From Rhizomys pruinosus (lineage: Eukaryota; Chordata; Mammalia; Rodentia; Spalacidae): 64,000 bases of DNA. How positions within the stretch are numbered: position 1 is the stretch's first letter; every line of letters starts with the position of its first letter. The notes under the pieces are model-generated. The model was not told the origin of the DNA and searched no databases. It was given only the letters and a program-made list of their open reading frames with translations. The stretch is from positions 1,176,486-1,240,485 of the forward strand of contig VZQC01005710.1 of NCBI GenBank assembly GCA_009823505.1. The letters run 5' to 3'. Of this stretch, positions 1-12,064 are shown one piece after another. A program made the translations under genes and the position numbers.

Positions 1-1915
1 ATAATTTGTATTGGGTTAAGGTATACAAATGGCCTATATATTTTTTCTGAATTACACAACATCACATTATAACACTTTCTTTTACTTGTAGGACAATTTA
101 AAGGAACTAAGCTTAAATTTCCTTCCCAAATAAGTAGCATACAGTCAATGAGAAACAGTTTGGGTAAATTTAATGAAAGCTTATGCCTTGGCTCCTGTTT
201 ATGGGTATGTGTAATACAACTTAGGCATCTATAGGTCAAAACATAAAAATCTAACAAAAAAAAAAAAAAAGAGGGAGGTGGGAGGTGGGGTACTATCCTT
301 TCTGGGATACAAATGGAAAACTCTGTGTTTCAATCCTATTGATAAATTTTCAATTTTTCTGATCTTGAAAATAACAATGGGAGGAGAATTTTATGTTCCC
401 ACAGGTAAAAGTCACCAATCTAAATGCCTGAAAACATACAACTTATGGCTGTGCAGGATGAACTGGGGAATGTCAGCAGAGAGGTTGACCCATCTGAACA
501 CTAAGGAATGAGGAACATCAGACTGCCTGAGACACGGTCACTGAGCATCTCTCTGAATAATATTGGGGTTGACTGTTAATAATGGACCCTAATGCTGAGA
601 AACCTTCCTACCTCCCCCCCCCCTTTTTTTTTTTTTTTTTTTTTTGAAAAAAGAAAAACAGGATGGTAATGAAACCACTCCCAAACTGTAAACTAGAGCC
701 AATTGTTACAGTGGTAATTTCCTATAAAACAGGCACAACGTATTAACTGATTGATAGGCATAGGAACTGTGAAAGGATATTTCTCTATCTAGAGCCAAAT
801 TCAATAGTAAAGTGTTTATAAGTTGTGTAATTAAGCAAAATATATTACTACAGGAAAGCTCTGACATCAGCAATGAATTATTCTGCCTAGGAGATGTTGG
901 CTAGGGGATTCAAACCCCCCCCCCCAAATTATAAAGGCCTTTTGCCTATAAGTGGGATATATGCAAGGAGAAAGGCAGTAAGTCCCTGTTGTCGAAGACC
1001 TGGTGTGAGCATGAAAAATGTTATGAGACGTCACTTGCTAGCGTACAACTGGCCTCTGAAATGCCAGAGAGCGTTACCAAAGGCCACTAAAGCAATACAG
1101 CAAAATATTGGTCTCCCTGAGACAAGCAAGACTCCTCCGTCAATATCAGCTACACCTCAACAGCCTGGAGATACTGTGCAACAGTGGCAGCCAAGTGTCT
1201 ATATATATCCCAAATCTATTTGGCTATTAGCTCTCTCCTTGGAGGAATAACTCACAGCGGATGCCACAAGCTTATGTCCTCTAGTGGTTAGGAGATGTTA
1301 TAAGCCACAATAAGAACTTGTCACCCTTTATAGAGAAACCACAGTTTGCGGATTAGCATACCATCCAAGCATCTGTGTCTATGCTCACAGCTTAGCTTGA
1401 CATAATAAGTGGTACTGCTTAAATGCCTGTACATCCAATAGCTTGTGCTTTGTTAGTATGACTAAAAAGGGTATCACTGGGAAAGCTGTCAATCCATGAA
1501 GGGAAACAACCTGAACAGACTGGAGTCCAAAATGACAACTCCAAAGAAATTAGACTGTTTTCTTCTCACCCACTTGTGCCCCTTTCCCAAAGCCTAGGGA
1601 ACAAACTGCGGAAGAGGAGGTGTGGTAGATTGTAAGGGCTGTGGAGAGATAGGGGTGAATCATGAGACTATAGGAATATAGTCTGGACACCTGATTGATC
1701 AACATGCCTGTGCATACAAGCTTCTCCAACTGGACTATGGGAACCTTGGGTTGTTCGAAATTTGGACATAGATACTTGCAAAATGCACCAATTACTTAAT
1801 TGTATGACATACTGAGTAACATCATTGTTATCTGCAAACAACTGTGTCATTGTATTGTAGAATCCCTTAAAAATAAAAAAAAATTAAAAATTAAAAAAAA
1901 AATAAAAAAAAAATA
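1..1915 (+). other. Unassigned retroelement-like sequence with an A-rich 3' tail
   Basis: No convincing gene is present. The stretch ends in a long A-rich tail with T interruptions at 1868-1915, preceded by AT-rich sequence, as expected for the 3' end of an L1-like or other retroposed element on the plus strand. Homopolymers occur at 614-645 (C then T) and about 917-925 (C). A 118-codon open frame at 894-1250 has no recognisable domain. I cannot name the family; the upstream part could also be LTR-retroelement sequence. Confidence 0.35.
614..645. repeat. C10-T22 homopolymer tract
   Basis: A run of ten C is followed directly by 22 T, a pure pyrimidine tract on the plus strand. It may be the reverse tail of a poorly preserved retroelement, but no element body is recognisable beside it. 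Confidence 0.8.
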
Positions 1916-2404
1916 AGGTGCAATTTTCTAAATGGCACTTATCTCATTGAGGATGGATGGCAGTTTGGAGACAATTGTCTAATGTTCTCATTTTGAGCAG
2001 ATTTGATCCAAATACTCAAATATTCAAAATACTTAAATTCTTCAAGTATATGATTTTTTTGAAATTCAAGTTCAGAATGCTACCCCAAGCATTTTTTTTT
2101 TCATTCATTGACCAAAGCATTATTGAGCATTTTCTGTGGATCAGGCACCATGTTTGGGAGAGATAAAATGCTAAATATAATGATAGCTTCTTTTCACACA
2201 TCTTAACCCAGGTGCAAAGGATTCAAACAAATTCCCTGCTCTTTCTCTCCCGTGTCCTCTAGTTACATGCTTGGGCACCTCAATTCACCAGTTGCTGTAG
2301 TCAGAGTTTTGCTTTACCATCCCTCAATTCTGTACATCTTTTCTTTCTAAATTATCAAGACTATCTACTTACATACATCTCCTGTGCTAGCTACCACATC
2401 CATT
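1916..2404. other. AT-rich stretch without recognised features
   Basis: I see no gene, RNA or clear repeat here. Short open frames on both strands overlap and have no protein-like composition. Confidence 0.6.
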
Positions 2405-2420
2405 CAGACGTCTACTTCTT

Positions 2421-2681
2421 TTTTTTTAATGTGTGACAAGAATAGTATATATTGTTAATGCTTTATTTTATTTTTTGTTTTATGTGTATGAGTGTACTGT
2501 CTGCATGTAGGTTTGTACACCTATGTCATGCAATGCCGTGGAGGTCAGCAGAGGGCGTCAGATTCCCCTAGAACTGGAGTTAAAGATGGTTCTTAGCTGC
2601 CATGTGGGTGCTGGGAATCGAACCCAGGTCCTCTGTGAGAGCAGTCGGTGCTCTCAACCGCTGAGCCATCTCTCCAGCCCC
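2421..2681 (-). mobile_element. B2 SINE, full length, with perfect target-site duplication
   Basis: The minus strand reads as a B2 head (GGGCTGGAGAGATGGCTCAG), followed by the tRNA-like A and B boxes and a B2 body. The AT-rich tail lies at the low-coordinate end. Identical 16-bp copies of CAGACGTCTACTTCTT lie at 2405-2420 and 2682-2697, which marks the insertion as L1-mediated and fairly young. Confidence 0.93.
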
Positions 2682-2848
2682 CAGACGTCTACTTCTTCCC
2701 AGCAACACTATAGACATTTTTGCATTGTTCTCCTAGATGTTATTCTTCTCCCTTCTATAAACCATGACACATTTAGGAAGATCTTCCTAGGTTCTCTCAT
2801 TAAATCATGCCTTCATAAAGGCCCTCAGAGAGTCACCATATCTTAAAA

Positions 2849-2914
2849 ATTATATATACACATATATGTATATATATATATGTATGTATATATGTATGTA
2901 TATATGCATATGTT
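2849..2914. repeat. TA/TATG microsatellite
   Basis: Alternating TA with interspersed TATG and CATA units, a typical degenerate AT-rich microsatellite. Confidence 0.85.
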
Positions 2915-2982
2915 AAAGCAATACAAGTTGGAGAGAACAACAACAACAAAAGAACCAGGACAATAAAACCCAACTGAAACAG

Positions 2983-3190
2983 TGAAGTTCTCCCCCAAAC
3001 AATAATCTTCTGCTTTTAAAAAAAACTCTGGAAAAACTCACAAAAAAGATGCAAGACATGTATGGCAGAATGCATGAACTTGGGTGGGGGGCATGGAAAG
3101 GGAAATGAGTCTAAATTGGATTGAAAAATTATGTATGATGTATGAAAAGTTTAATAACAACAAAAATATATTTTAAAAAATGAGTCTGAA
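2983..3190 (+). mobile_element. L1-type 3' terminus (short fragment)
   Basis: This segment closely matches 10,140-10,348 in the same window. Both contain a CTCGGGTGGG/CTTGGGTGGG region, a CATGGAAAGGGAA motif, GAGTCTAAATTGGATTGA and an A-rich end. It also resembles the terminus of the longer L1 end at about 5,690-5,755. I infer a 5'-truncated L1 3' untranslated end on the plus strand. Confidence 0.55.
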
Positions 3191-4534
3191 AAGCCGAAAA
3201 AAAAAAAAAAAGAGAAAATGTGGTACATTTACACAATGGAGTTCCATGCAGCAGTAAAGAAAGATGACATCATGAAATCTGCAAGTAAATGGATGGAACT
3301 AGAAGCTGTTATACTAAGTACCACAGACTCAGATAAACAAATGACGTATGTTGTCCCTCATTTGGGGATTCTAGCATCAAATCCATATATGTAAGTACAT
3401 ACCATGATGTAACTCCAGGAACCAGATAAATGGAAAGGAACCAGGAAGGTAGAGGGAAAGAGGGAACCTGAGACAGAAGGCTGGTTGGTGACAGGTGTTA
3501 CTAAGGGAGGAGCAGGTAAAGTCAGGGTATCTAAATGGGAAGGGAGTGGAAGGGGTATAGAAGGAAAGGGGGGGATAAAGGTAGGGAAAGGAGCCCAAGA
3601 GAAGTGGGGCCATAGGAGACTGGCAGTGTCAAGGGGAAAATGGGAATACGTTTAATGGAGAAGGCATAGAGAAGACATGGAAGGAGGGCTGGACAGGTAA
3701 AGGGAGAGAGGAGAGATAAATAATGTCTGGTAGGAAAAAAACTGAGAGAATCATATTAGTTTAACAATCTATTGACAAAATACACACTTAATCTCTCTGT
3801 ATGAGTCCATATGGAAAGATGAAGGCTGCACATCAAGACACAGTATCAGACAGGAAAAATTTTCCTTTGAGCTGTAGGCCAGGGTAGTCCACCTGACTCC
3901 CAAAATTACACAGGCTACTGCCATAGGCCTTGAATTGCCTCCCAGAACCTGAAGCCAAGATCCTATTGCTAAAGACAGGACATACTTCAGAGACTGGATC
4001 TTGAGCAATGGAGCTGGATCTGACCTGGGGGCGGCCACCCCGGAGGGCCACCTCTCGTATCTGTGGAGAGCACTATGCAAGCCACTAAGGGAGATCATCA
4101 TTAGATGCTCCAACATCATCCTTGAGACCAAATATCCACATCAATAACCAGCACAGCATATGACATCGGTGCAATACCAGCACTTGTATGTTGGGGGAAA
4201 TCAGTGCCTAGCCAAATGGACCTAAGGCCCACAAAGTGGAAGGAAACTCATGTGTGGTAATGTTAATATCCAGATGCCCACATCTGGAGAGGTCATAGAT
4301 CTTAGACAGTTCCACAAGGTAGACATAACCCTAGGCTAAGGTAACATTTTACTAACTCCATAAGAATTATCCTTATATTTACAGACAAATAGCCCAGACA
4401 CCACTTATAAAAGATGTAGATAATCCCCCAGGCCTGCTGGGGAATTTTGAGGTCCGACCAAAGGAAAGGGGGTGAGAGGCACAGAGTCAAGATACAGACC
4501 CTGGGAGTCAGGTGAACCCAGACAGAAGGCGAGC

Positions 4535-4711
4535 TGTTGCAGACTCATTTATTGGGGGCAGGGTTAGGGGTTTTATGTACTGTTCCCATTCCCGATTGTG
4601 ATTGGCCCAGGTCTGCAACGCTGCTTGTATGGTCTTACCTGCCTAGGGCAGGTTAGATTGATGAGGGACAAGTTCTGCACATGCATAATTCTCAGCACAC
4701 TGGCTACTACA
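4535..4711 (-). mobile_element. Possible ERV LTR fragment, antisense
   Basis: The segment begins TGTTGCAGACTCATTTATTG and ends in CTACTACA, so it has TG...CA ends. The start resembles the antisense 3' end of rodent ERVK-type LTRs, where the reverse of a polyadenylation region occurs. No target duplication is visible, so the boundaries and class are tentative. Confidence 0.3.
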
Positions 4712-4825
4712 AAAAGAAACTTCTTTTGCTCCAGATGAGAATAGTACAGAGTCTCACAACTGGATACACATAGACATGGTCTGAGAATGGCTCATGCCTA
4801 TGCTACACATCAACAATGCAGCCTC

Positions 4826-5020
4826 GGGGCTGGAGAGATGGCTCAGCAGTTAAGAGTACTGACTGCTCTTGCAGAGGACCCGGTTCGATTCCTAGCACCC
4901 ACATGGTGGCTAAGAACCGTCTTTAACCAGGGGAATCCAACACCCTCTTCTGACCTCTGAGGCACTGCATGACACGGGTGCACAAACTACATGCAGATAG
5001 TACATTAATACACATAAAAA
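4826..5020 (+). mobile_element. B2 SINE, full length, perfect target-site duplication
   Basis: It starts GGGGCTGGAGAGATGGCTCA, has the tRNA-like promoter boxes and ends in a CACATAAAAAA tail. Identical 14-bp flanks AACAATGCAGCCTC occur at 4812-4825 and 5021-5034. Confidence 0.93.
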
Positions 5021-5755
5021 AACAATGCAGCCTCTACACACAGGACCCAAGCATCATAGAACAAGGACCAAGGAGTCAATAACTACCTCTTAACTCTTGT
5101 TAAGGAAGCACCTCCATGAAACAGGAGATCAGGAACCCAAAAGGGCCTGAATGGCCAAACCGTGAAGATTAGGAGTCTACAGAGTGTGGTTCCATGGACA
5201 GGTTGCCTATATTCAGCTTCATCCACCCAGAGTTTAGGGAACATTGTAGAAGAGGGGGAAGAAAGATTTTAAGACCCAGGAAGATGGTGTAAGACCAAAA
5301 GGAAATGAATCCTACAAGCTTCTGGGACCCTGTTGATATAAATCTACAGCATTGGTAGCAGCATGCACAGGACCCATGCAAGCTCAGCTGGACAAAAACC
5401 CAGCCAGAACTGCAGAAATGGGTAGCAGAGCCCAACCGTGGCTGAGGAAATATTGACAGCAGATGGTGGTTGGGTGAGGAAGACCTGGCTGTTCTCTAGA
5501 AAAGAGACTCCAAATAGGCTGACTAAAGCTCAGGGGAGGAGCTGGCACTGAGGAGTGAAGGAGGTGATTGGGGGGGGTAGGGGAGTAACCCAGCACAATG
5601 GACTCTAGCAGGAAAGACAGAAGGGGTGAACTCTGGGGGGTAGGGTGCTGAGGGAGGATTGGAAAGGAGAAGCAGGTATAATGACAATTAAGACTGACTG
5701 AAAAATTATGTATGAAACACATAATAATTCAATAAAAATAAATAAATAAATCTTT

Positions 5756-6232
5756 TTCAAAATAAATAAAAATTGATGGAAGAAAAGATAAACATTATAG
5801 TCAAGATATAAAAGCCAAAGTAATTAAATCTAAATCATTTAGATTTAGATAGTTGAATATTTAAATTTTTAAATATTTAGCACCTAATATAAAAATTTTA
5901 ATTAGTATGATGAAAATAAAATAGAAATATAGCAAACTAAAGAGCAGTTTCTAAAACTTTAACAGTCCAAAGAGAACATGAAAAAATACACAAGAAATTA
6001 TTAAAATTTAAAAAGTGGAACTGGGTGTGTATTTAGGGTATGTGTGTATATGTTGGTGTGGGGTGTGCACAGGTGCATATGGCTGCTCATGCACATGTGT
6101 GTAGTGTGTATGTGTGTATACATATGTGTATGTGTGTATGGTGAATGTGTACATGTGTGTGTTTGTGTGTGTGTGGATATGTGTGTGTAGTCAACACGAG
6201 TTTCCCCCTTAATTCCTTTCCCATCTTACCTT
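5756..6232. other. AT-rich spacer followed by GT-rich tract
   Basis: The spacer to about 6,030 is A/T-rich with no recognised feature. From 6,035 to 6,190 it becomes a degenerate GT/GTAT microsatellite. Confidence 0.7.
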
Positions 6233-6325
6233 TCGAGGCAGGGTCTCTCGCTCAGTCTGGAGTTCACTGACTTGGCCAGGCTGGCGGTGACCAGCACGCT
6301 CCCACTTGCGCAGTCCCTCCGGCCC
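6233..6325 (-). mobile_element. B4 SINE fragment (3' part), antisense
   Basis: GAGGCAGGGTCTCTCGCTCA followed by GGAGTTCACTGACTTGGCC resembles the reverse complement of the B1-like 3' half of B4. No ID-like 5' half or target duplication is visible. Confidence 0.5.
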
Positions 6326-7710
6326 CCAGTTAGAAGTTCTAACCATTTTGGAAGGAAGAGCAGGAACTGTAGATTGTGTCTCAGCCACAGCACATCATAC
6401 TCATGAAATGAGTGTCGTGGTTTAGTCACTCCACTGAACAGTGAAACACAAGGCTACCCAGAGGCAGTTCCAGACCAAAGTCCTTGGAACCTGAGATTCC
6501 AGGAAGCTGCTGGAAATGGATACAATTCTGTGGTAAGAAGGCACCTGCAGGCAGGCCACATCTCTATCCCTTCCCTCCCTTCCACTCTCTTCCTGCTGGT
6601 GCAGAATTACAGCCTAGAGCAAGTGCCCATGAGCCCTGAGCCCTCTGCAGGGCAGCTTTGGCCTCTGTCCTTCTCCCACAGCTTAGGGGAAGCAGGGAGC
6701 TGCCCTGTCCCCATGGAGCAGGTAGACAGCCTCTCTGTGCTCCAGACTGAGGTCCAGCAACAGCTAGCCCTGGAGGCCCCTGAAGTCCTAAGGTTAGTGG
6801 AGTCCTTGGAGGCCCCTGGAGTCCAGGCAGCAATTTCCAGCTGCCTCACCCCAACTCCATCTCAGCCTGCAGGACCTTGGATGTGTCCACTCCTCCACGC
6901 TACCAGCCTGGCATCAAGATTCCCCTTCAGAAAATCCCCTTGACCATGCCTAACCCAGACCCTGGGGATACTTGGAAAGTGACTTCCACATATAGGAATA
7001 GAGAGACATTGTGATTTAGCGACCTAGAGCAGGCACAGTGTAGTGGTTTTCTATGATGGATGTCAGGATAACTCAACCTACAAGGTTGAATGAGGAAGAA
7101 TGAGACTCTGGCACTGTGGTCCAACCAGGAAACAGAGAGAGGGGAAGACATGGAAAAGGGCTTGCCCCAAAGGAGCTATCTCCACAGGGAGCCAGAGTAG
7201 GGGAGCATCAGACAATAGCCACTCCGATCCTGCCTCCCTAACAAGCCGGTAGAAAGCCCACTGGCAGGGGAGAAAGGCCTGATGCGCAGGAGCAAGTCTG
7301 TGCAGAGTGCGGTGCAAAGCGCAGCCATACACACTGCCCACTAAAGTGAGTTAAGCAAGAGCCAGTGCTGCAGGACAAGCTTTCTCTAGCACTGCACTCT
7401 GAGCATAGGGGGCCGATGCTTCCTTGTCACGGAACCTAACTGTGTTTCATGAGCTGTTCAGCCTCAGGAGGGCCAGAGACCTGGGACAGACCATCTCCTT
7501 CTGAGAACTGAGACTCTGGGTTAGCAGATGAGCCTGCAGCATGGTGGGGTCAGGGCTTCAGAGGCCAGGAAAACCTGGGTCAAAGACAGGTGGCTGACAG
7601 CACCCAGGAGGCAGAATGAAGAGACGGTAGTCAACAGCTCAGCACAAAGGGGGCTTTGGAGATGGCTCACATGGGCAATACAGTGACAACAGTTAACAAG
7701 AATGTGTACC
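6326..7710. other. Unique sequence, no convincing gene
   Basis: A 137-codon frame at 6530-6943 (plus) and overlapping minus frames lie here, but none has a recognisable domain, and frames are open on both strands because the stretch is GC-rich. At about 6,770-6,830 a GGAGGCCCCTG motif is repeated locally. Confidence 0.55.
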
Positions 7711-7890
7711 ACAGGTTGGAGAGGTGGATCCATGGTTAAGAGGACCCAGGTTCCAAATCCCAGCACCCACATGGTGGCTAACAACTGTCCATAACTACAG
7801 CTCCCTCTTCTGACTTCCTCAGGAATTGCATGACACAGGTGTACTTACACACATGCAAGCATAACACACATACACATAAAATAAAAACAA
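7711..7890 (+). mobile_element. B2 SINE, diverged
   Basis: It has a degraded head (GGTTGGAGAGGTGGATCCAT), the conserved core CCCAGCACCCACATGGTGGC, and a tail of CACATACACATAAAATAAAA. It is older than the B2 copies with perfect flanks. Confidence 0.85.
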
Positions 7891-7918
7891 ACCACTCAAA
7901 AAAATGTTAAAGACAAAA

Positions 7919-8050
7919 AGACTTTAATCCCATTACTCAGGAGGCAAAGGCAGGTGAATCTCTGTGAGTTCAAAGCCAGCCTGGTCTACATAGGGAGTTC
8001 CAGGAGAGCTGGGGCTGTCTTAAAAAGACCAAAAAAAAAAAAAAAAAAAA
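7919..8050 (+). mobile_element. B1 SINE, 5'-truncated
   Basis: It begins inside the element at CTTTAATCCCATTACTCAGG, continues through GTGAGTTCAAAGCCAGCCTG and ends in a long A run. It sits just after a B2. Confidence 0.85.
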
Positions 8051-8060
8051 GAATGTTACA

Positions 8061-8676
8061 TACTTGAAATCCACTGAAAGCCTATACTAAATATCCTCAC
8101 CATACATGCACACTGGCATGCACACACATACTGATAACTATGAAGATAATGAGTGTACAACATAACCTGATGGCACTAATCATTTCGGTGTATGTGAATT
8201 ATCAATTCACAGTTCATACCTTAAATACCCAATGTCAGTTATACCTCAAATCTGGAGACAGAACAAATCCCTGGTGAATTCAACAGGAAGGAAAAAAACA
8301 ACACTTCAAATGAGTTTGGAATCCCCAAGTAGATAAAACAATCTACTCCATTGGAAACGCAGTAGTTGAGTTTCAGTATCCCACATCAAACCGCAAAAAG
8401 CACGGACAGCAAGAGAAATCAAAAGCAAGGAAAAAATAAACAAGACCCTGAAATAAGGAAGTACAGGTTTGGGAAAGAAGATTTAAGCACATTGTAACTA
8501 AAAATGAAAATTCTCCAGAGGACTTGAAAGTGGACTAGGTCCAGCAGAGGGGCCATATGTCCAAGCCAGCGGGGGTCAAAGTATGCCTGCAGGAGATCAT
8601 CCCACTGAAATCATTTTGCAGTTGGAATGTCTCATCTTGTGGGGCCACTCACATTTGTACAAGCAAGCTTACATAT
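8061..8676. other. Unique A-rich sequence, nothing recognised
   Basis: No gene, RNA or clear repeat was found. Confidence 0.55.
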
Positions 8677-8798
8677 GGGCTGGGGTGTGGCTCAGAGGTA
8701 GGGAGCCCGCACAGCACCTGCGAGGCCCTCAGTTTGATACCCAGCACTGAGAAGAAAGGGAGGGAAGAAGGAGGGAGGAAGGGAGGGAAAAGGGAATA
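8677..8798 (+). mobile_element. ID-type SINE with purine-rich tail
   Basis: GGGCTGGGGTGTGGCTCAGA and a B-box-like GTTTGATACCCAGCACTGAG match the tRNA-Ala-derived ID family. The tail has become a GGGA/GGAA-rich tract (8,752-8,796). Confidence 0.75.
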
Positions 8799-8869
8799 AA
8801 CTAAGCTAAATGTGGTTATTTATAAATTACACACTTGCCCTGTGTACCCTGTGCGACATAAGGTTTTCT

Positions 8870-9042
8870 CTTAACATATTGAATTTATTTATTGGGGTGG
8901 GGGGGTCACTTGCACAGTACAGTGCACATGTGAAGGCCAGAGGACAATTTACAGGAGTCGGTTCTCTCCTTCCATCCTGTGGGTCCCTGGGATCAAACTC
9001 AGGTCGTCAGGCTGGCACCTTTACCCACTGAGCCGTCTTGCT
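8870..9042 (-). mobile_element. B3 SINE, antisense
   Basis: The plus strand shows AGGCCAGAGGACAATTTACA, GGAGTCGGTTCTCTCCTTCC and a terminal CCACTGAGCCGTCTTGCTGG, the reverse complement of B3. Flanks GACATAAGGTTTTCT (8855-8869) and GGCATAAGACTTTCT (9043-9057) look like a diverged target duplication. Confidence 0.82.
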
Positions 9043-9057
9043 GGCATAAGACTTTCT

Positions 9058-9888
9058 AGGACTAGGGATCAGTTAATACATGCAACCAAGTGGCCAAAAG
9101 TGTGGAGTTGATTTAATCCTGAAGAAAACCTCCCCAGGAGAGAATTTGTGCAAATCATAGTTACACATTATGTATCATGATGGAGACTCAGAGAGGACTG
9201 CCCCCCCCCCGAGCTCTGCCACCTCTTTCTGGAACAGATCGCACCTTTACAAAGCTCTTCTGAGTGGTGAGAGCTTTGCCTTTGAAGCCCAGGCACCTGA
9301 TGGTTTCTGAGACCCTCTCCCATCAATGCTTATTCACATCCCTTATTAGTGAGTTCATTTGGAAGCCCTTGTTGAGCAGTTACTGTCCACTCTCCAAAGC
9401 GTCAGGTGTGTTCATGATAAAGCAATTAACAAGTATTGCTTCTCTTGTTGGGCTTCATATCCCCAAAGCTACCAATAATGTATCTTTGTCATTGTGAGGC
9501 AAATACTACCTTGGGCACAAGGTGGGCTTTCTTGCTCCTGATCAGATTATACAGAAAGAGGCTATCCTCAGTGAAAACCACAGCCCCTGGTTGTGCCCAA
9601 GTGAGGCGTTTGATGGACAGTCAGGCAGTCCTCCCAGAGGGACCCCATGGATCAGCAATCCCAGGGAATCGTCTGCATCAACATAGCCTGAAAAACCCAT
9701 CGGTCACCCAGACGCTGCTCACAGTTAGGCCCTGATCACTGGAAGGCAGAGCCCACAGTAGCTGGCCCACTTGACATCACGGGAACTTCAGTACCACTCA
9801 CTCCTGTCCAGGAAGGGCCAGGTTGGGGGAGTGGAGAGGGGAGGGAGACACAGGGAGATCCTTTTAAAGATTTGTTTTAAAATTGCAT

Positions 9889-9926
<38 letters not shown>

Positions 9927-10139
9927 TTTAAGTTTGTTTATGTGAGTCCAATGCCCACAAGGATGTACTGCTGGTCATTCTGAAATCTTGGTTAGTTTGG
10001 CTTCCCAGCTCTTTCTAACCATCACTACACGACCAACAGAACCTGTAACCACACAGGCCATGCTACCTATCTTTATGTTAGAATGAAAACCAGGCAATAA
10101 AACAGTATGATATATATAATCTTAATTTTAGGTAAAAAT
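9058..10139. other. Unique sequence with a GT microsatellite
   Basis: No gene was recognised. A pure (GT)17 tract lies at 9891-9924, and a C10 run at about 9,201-9,210. Confidence 0.6.
9891..9924. repeat. (GT)17 microsatellite
   Basis: Seventeen uninterrupted GT dinucleotides. Confidence 0.95.
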
Positions 10140-10348
10140 CTGTTTCTCAGTGAACTTGTCCCCAAAACAATAATCCTCTGCTTTGGGAAAAACTGGAAAG
10201 ACTCAAAAAAAGATTCAACACATGTACGACAGAGTGCATGAGCTCGGGTGGGTTGGGGGTCATGGAAAGGGAACTGAGTCTAAATTGGATTGAGAAATGA
10301 TGTATAATATATGAAAAAGTTTAATAAAAATTACAAAATATTTTTAAA
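10140..10348 (+). mobile_element. L1-type 3' terminus (short fragment)
   Basis: It matches 2,983-3,190, sharing CAATAATCCTCTGCTTT-type sequence, TCATGGAAAGGGAACTGAGT and an A-rich end. I read it as a severely 5'-truncated L1 3' end on the plus strand. Confidence 0.55.
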
Positions 10349-10934
10349 AATCTGTTTCTATTCCATAGGACCGCCACTAAAACTTTTGGAGAGCAGTAAC
10401 AACTCTTAGGAGTGTCTGTAGCAAGGCTGAGTCTATTATCTCAACATATTCGTTTTTCAGGATATTTGCACATCTGTAACAAGTAAATCTGGCATCATGT
10501 TCACAAGTTCATGCAATCCAGGGAGCATATCTGGTGTCTGCCCTAGGGTGGGGGCAGCAGCTTCCTCCACACCCATTCTGGGCTTCCCAGAGAATCTACA
10601 GAGTAGAAGGGCAGACATGGGCATTTGAAGACCTGTGACAGTTCACTTGAATGTCTCTTTATTCCATCTTCATTCACTACTGGCTTCATTTAAAAAAATC
10701 TACATAAATTCCATGTATCCAGAAACTGTGATAAAGTTCCAAAAAGAGTGAGTGTGGTACCAGCTGTTCACATGTCCGAGTTCCTTCCCCAGCGACCTGT
10801 CTGTGGGTCCCAGTGCAGTTACAGTGCTCATCAAGAGGTCCTGAGGTTCTCCAGTACATGAAACAGGCAGTAGAGAGGACTCTAAAGTCTATCAAAATAT
10901 ATTAAATTCACAAAAGTCCAATTAAAAATTCATG
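10349..10934. other. Unique sequence, nothing recognised
   Basis: Only short open frames are present, without domain signatures. Confidence 0.55.
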
Positions 10935-11150
10935 TCAGGGATGGAAAGATGGCTCATCAGTTAAGAGCACTAGCTGTTCTTATAGAGGACCTGGGTTCGA
11001 TTCCCAGCACCCACATGATGGCTAACAACCGTCCATGACTCCAGTTCGAGGGTATCAAACCACTCTTCTGACCTCCATGGGCATTGCCCAACATGGGTGC
11101 ATATGCATGTAATACACTCATGCATATAAAATAAAAATAAAATATTTTGA
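10935..11150 (+). mobile_element. B2 SINE
   Basis: GGATGGAAAGATGGCTCATC opens the copy, GGTTCGATTCCCAGCACCCA gives the B box, and the tail is ATATAAAATAAAAATAAAAT. It is moderately diverged. Confidence 0.88.
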
Positions 11151-11164
11151 AAACATTTTTACAA

Positions 11165-11535
11165 ACTCATGTCCACTGGACTCTCTGAATGGGACCATAT
11201 GTAGAGATAGCATCTTTGTGGGGGTAATTAGTTGAAGTAAGGGCATACTGGCTTATGGTGGGAATGAAATCCAGGGACCATTGTCCTTATAAGAGGTGAC
11301 GCACACAGACAAGAAGGCCACATGAAAGTGGAGGCAGAGATCAGAGTGATATGTCTATAAGCCAACAAGTGCCAACTGTTTCTGGAAAACTCCAGAAGTT
11401 GAGAAAGGCCTGGGAGACTCTCCCTAAACATGTGTGGGAGGAACACGCCCTGCCAACCTTCGACTCCTGGTGTCCAGAACTGGGCGAACAGATTTCTATT
11501 CTTTTAAACCGTCCAGCTTGCCCCACTTGTTAAGC
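11165..11535 (+). mobile_element. Ancient MLT1-like MaLR LTR
   Basis: The order of motifs follows the mammalian MLT1 LTR: GAATGGGACCATATGTAGAG, GGTAATTAGTTGAAGTAAGG, TGTCCTTATAAGAGG, GGAGGCAGAGATCAGAGTGA and a terminal region with TGTCCAGAACTG. The 5' end is missing or degraded. It predates rodents and is far more diverged than the SINEs. Confidence 0.7.
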
Positions 11536-12048
11536 AACTGATTCCCTAAAACCCTCTGTCCACTGTCCACAGTGCCTGACTTGAAGCCTGGATAGGCAGG
11601 ATGTGGCAGGGTGAACATTTGTGAAATGACTGGGGGAATAATTCTGACACTTAGTGTGCTCCAAGGACCCCACAGAGCTGGTGACAGCAGTAGGCAAGCT
11701 TGCTTCCACGGCAAAGGGAACAAGGCTTCATCTGAGCCTCCCTCCCTCCCACCGGCCCTCCCAGGCCCCATGCTGTCCCTGCCATTCTTCAGTGCCACAG
11801 AGGCTCTGGGGAAGCAGAAAGCAAATAACGCAAATACCGTACAAGCTGCACGAAGAACTCCAAGGATTCCAGGGTCTTCCTTCACGGTGACTGACCATGG
11901 CAAGGTCCATGAGGCTGCTGTCTTCTTTTGGTGTGGCCTGGGCAGGAAGTTGCAACCCCACTCTGGCATCCCCCCAACCCCCATTTAAAGGGGGGGCACA
12001 TTTCAGAACAGCCTTGGGAAAAAGGCAAATAAACAATGGAAATTAATT
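11536..12048. other. GC-richer unique sequence, no convincing gene
   Basis: Overlapping open frames on both strands (up to 162 codons, minus, 11,496-11,984) are mutually incompatible and carry no recognisable domain. Confidence 0.5.
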
Positions 12049-12064
12049 AGAAATCCTCCAGATG

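Larger units (their letters stand above)
3212..5755 (+). mobile_element. L1 LINE 3' end, 5'-truncated, interrupted by an LTR piece and a B2
   Basis: The first 170 bases match the end of L1 ORF2: a GTGGTACATTTACACAATGG motif, then ATGGATGGAACTAGAAG and the terminal segment seen in mammalian L1 copies. A long purine-rich 3' UTR with GGGAGG-type runs follows, ending in AATAAA-rich sequence near 5,730-5,755. Later insertions are an LTR-like piece around 4,535-4,711 and a B2 at 4,826-5,020. Only the last few dozen ORF2 codons could be present, and they are not intact. The assignment of the middle (3,760-4,530) to the L1 UTR is less certain. Confidence 0.6.

Noticed and set aside
894..1250. 118-codon frame considered as a retroviral or host gene
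   Set aside because: No motif is recognisable, it lies inside sequence that looks retroposed, and it includes a C homopolymer near its start.
6530..6943. 137-codon frame with leucine-rich segment
   Set aside because: No splice sites, domain or conservation evidence; several overlapping frames exist on the other strand.
11496..12036. Overlapping 162-, 125- and 102-codon frames
   Set aside because: Open in both strands because of composition; none protein-like.
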